Source: Streptomyces sp. CG 926
GTDB lineage: Bacteria > Actinomycetota > Actinomycetes > Streptomycetales > Streptomycetaceae
Assembly: GCF_003148825.1 (NCBI RefSeq)
Contig: NZ_QGGZ01000003.1
Span: forward strand, 558,001 to 622,000
Length of the DNA stretch: 64,000 nt
Direction of reading: 5' to 3'
The position numbers were made by a program, and so were the translations under genes. This document shows positions 63,339 to 64,000 of the stretch, one piece after another. The stretch's first letter is position 1. Each line of letters begins with the position of its first letter. The notes beneath the pieces are model-generated. The model was not told where the DNA came from. It made no database searches and saw nothing but the letters and a program-made list of their open reading frames with translations.

Positions 63339-64000
63339 GTGTTCGATTCTCGGCACATACGGACCTTTCACGCGGTGGTCGCCTCCGGGTCGTACTCGGC
63401 CGCCGCCCGCGTGCTGGGGTACACCCAGCCCGCCATCACCCAACAGATGAAGGCGCTCGAACGCGCCGTCGGGACGCCCCTGTTCACCCGCGTGGGCCGC
63501 AAGATGCAGCTCACCGAGGCCGGGGAGTCCCTCTCCCGGCACGCCGAGACCATCCTCGGCAACCTCTCCGCCGCCGAGGCCCAGCTGAGGGCGTACGCCC
63601 GGCTGCGCACCGGCCGGGTGAGGCTGTGCGGCTTCCCCAGCGCCAATGTCACCCTCGTCCCCGAGGCCCTGAGCGGCCTGGCCAAGGACCATCCGGGCAT
63701 ACAGGTGGAACTGCTGGAGGGCGAGCCGCCCGAGTCGCTGCGCCGACTGGAGCGCGGGGAGTGCGACATCACCCTGGCCTTCACCTATCCCGGGCTGCAC
63801 GAGGAGATCCCGGAGGAGGTCGCCGAGGTCAGGCTGATGGAGGACCAGCTGACGGTGCTGCTCCCGACCGGGCATCCGCTGGCCCGCCGCCGTGCCGTGC
63901 ACCTGGCCGACCTCGCCGAGGAACGGTGGATCGCGGGCTGCCCGCGCTGCCGGGCGAACCTGCTGCACGAGTGCGCGGAGCTGGGGTTCGTGCCCGACAT
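63339..64000 (+). CDS. LysR-family regulator, cut by the window edge
   Basis: The first 220 codons of a LysR protein; the gene runs past the right edge. DNA-binding helix: SYSAAARVLGYTQPAITQQM. The LysR effector domain follows from about residue 88 (RVRLCGFPSANVTLVPEALS). A CPRC motif occurs near 210. The GTG at 63339 begins MFDSRHIRTFHAVV, a standard LysR start, with no strong ribosome site. It may be leaderless. Confidence 0.88.
   Translation, partial: MFDSRHIRTFHAVVASGSYSAAARVLGYTQPAITQQMKALERAVGTPLFTRVGRKMQLTEAGESLSRHAETILGNLSAAEAQLRAYARLRTGRVRLCGFPSANVTLVPEALSGLAKDHPGIQVELLEGEPPESLRRLERGECDITLAFTYPGLHEEIPEEVAEVRLMEDQLTVLLPTGHPLARRRAVHLADLAEERWIAGCPRCRANLLHECAELGFVPD

Overview
This window looks like a stretch of a Streptomyces chromosome, not far from oriC. 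The evidence is: very high GC with almost exclusively G/C third codon positions; frequent GTG and some TTG starts; a sporulation locus pairing an IclR-type regulator with an SsgA-family protein; a fused cydCD; a Rex operator in front of cydA; F420-type oxidoreductase and SpoIIAB/SpoIIE-type signalling genes; and, most tellingly, six copies of the ParB site parS plus clusters of DnaA boxes. The gene order (ptpA, ssgR, ssgA, thiC, hisC, cydABCD, serS, pheA, dtpA, sco, pepP, htrA) is, as I recall it, that of the core region of the S. coelicolor chromosome. No prophage, insertion sequence, CRISPR array or tRNA was found.

Layout. 1-13.7 kb: start of a LysR gene; a holin-like/ptpA/PLP-enzyme operon; a cupin; ssgR-ssgA; a YibE/F membrane protein; a TPP riboswitch with thiC; a tiny 44-residue ORF; a membrane protein; a PPP-type phosphatase; a LacI regulator; hisC. 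13.8-20.7 kb: a cyclophilin-like protein diverging from the Rex-controlled cytochrome bd operon cydA-cydB-cydCD. 20.7-31.3 kb: a GAF histidine kinase without a partner, a HAD phosphatase, a luciferase-like oxidoreductase, an Hsp90 gene coupled to a 1009-residue TPR protein, a KptA/Tpt1 enzyme and an aquaporin; two copies of a MITE-like repeat lie between convergent genes here. 31.5-36.1 kb: a four-gene coupled operon (M24 peptidase, epoxide-hydrolase/SDR fusion, PF10118 protein, MerR). 36.3-42.9 kb: two interleaved ABC ATPase/permease pairs, a rhomboid-like protein, a NarL-type two-component system and a small membrane protein. 43.0-46.6 kb: HAD phosphatase, serS, a DnaA-box-rich gap, pheA. 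46.6-52.9 kb: a copper trafficking operon (membrane protein, YcnI, Sco, PCuAC-type chaperone, CopCD, DyP peroxidase DtpA). 53.1-64 kb: two SpoIIAB-like ATPases, pepP, a SpoIIE-like protein, a prim-pol-like protein, a DUF5926/SEC-C protein, GDPD, an HtrA protease and a truncated LysR gene.

How the parts relate. Many gene pairs use ATGA or GTGA overlaps, so operons are translationally coupled. The respiratory genes are tied to redox state through Rex. The copper operon is a complete import, delivery and peroxidase set. Superimposed on the genes is a chromosome-maintenance layer: parS sites sit inside or at the edges of coding sequences (start of cydCD, end of the rhomboid-like gene, a linker of CopCD), and DnaA boxes fill gaps at 31.3 kb and 45.3 kb.

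Most worth a second look: the parS and DnaA-box layer written into genes, the MITE-like element that supplies stop codons, the Hsp90-TPR pair, the EphD-like operon, and two divergently transcribed genes whose family catalytic residues appear degraded.
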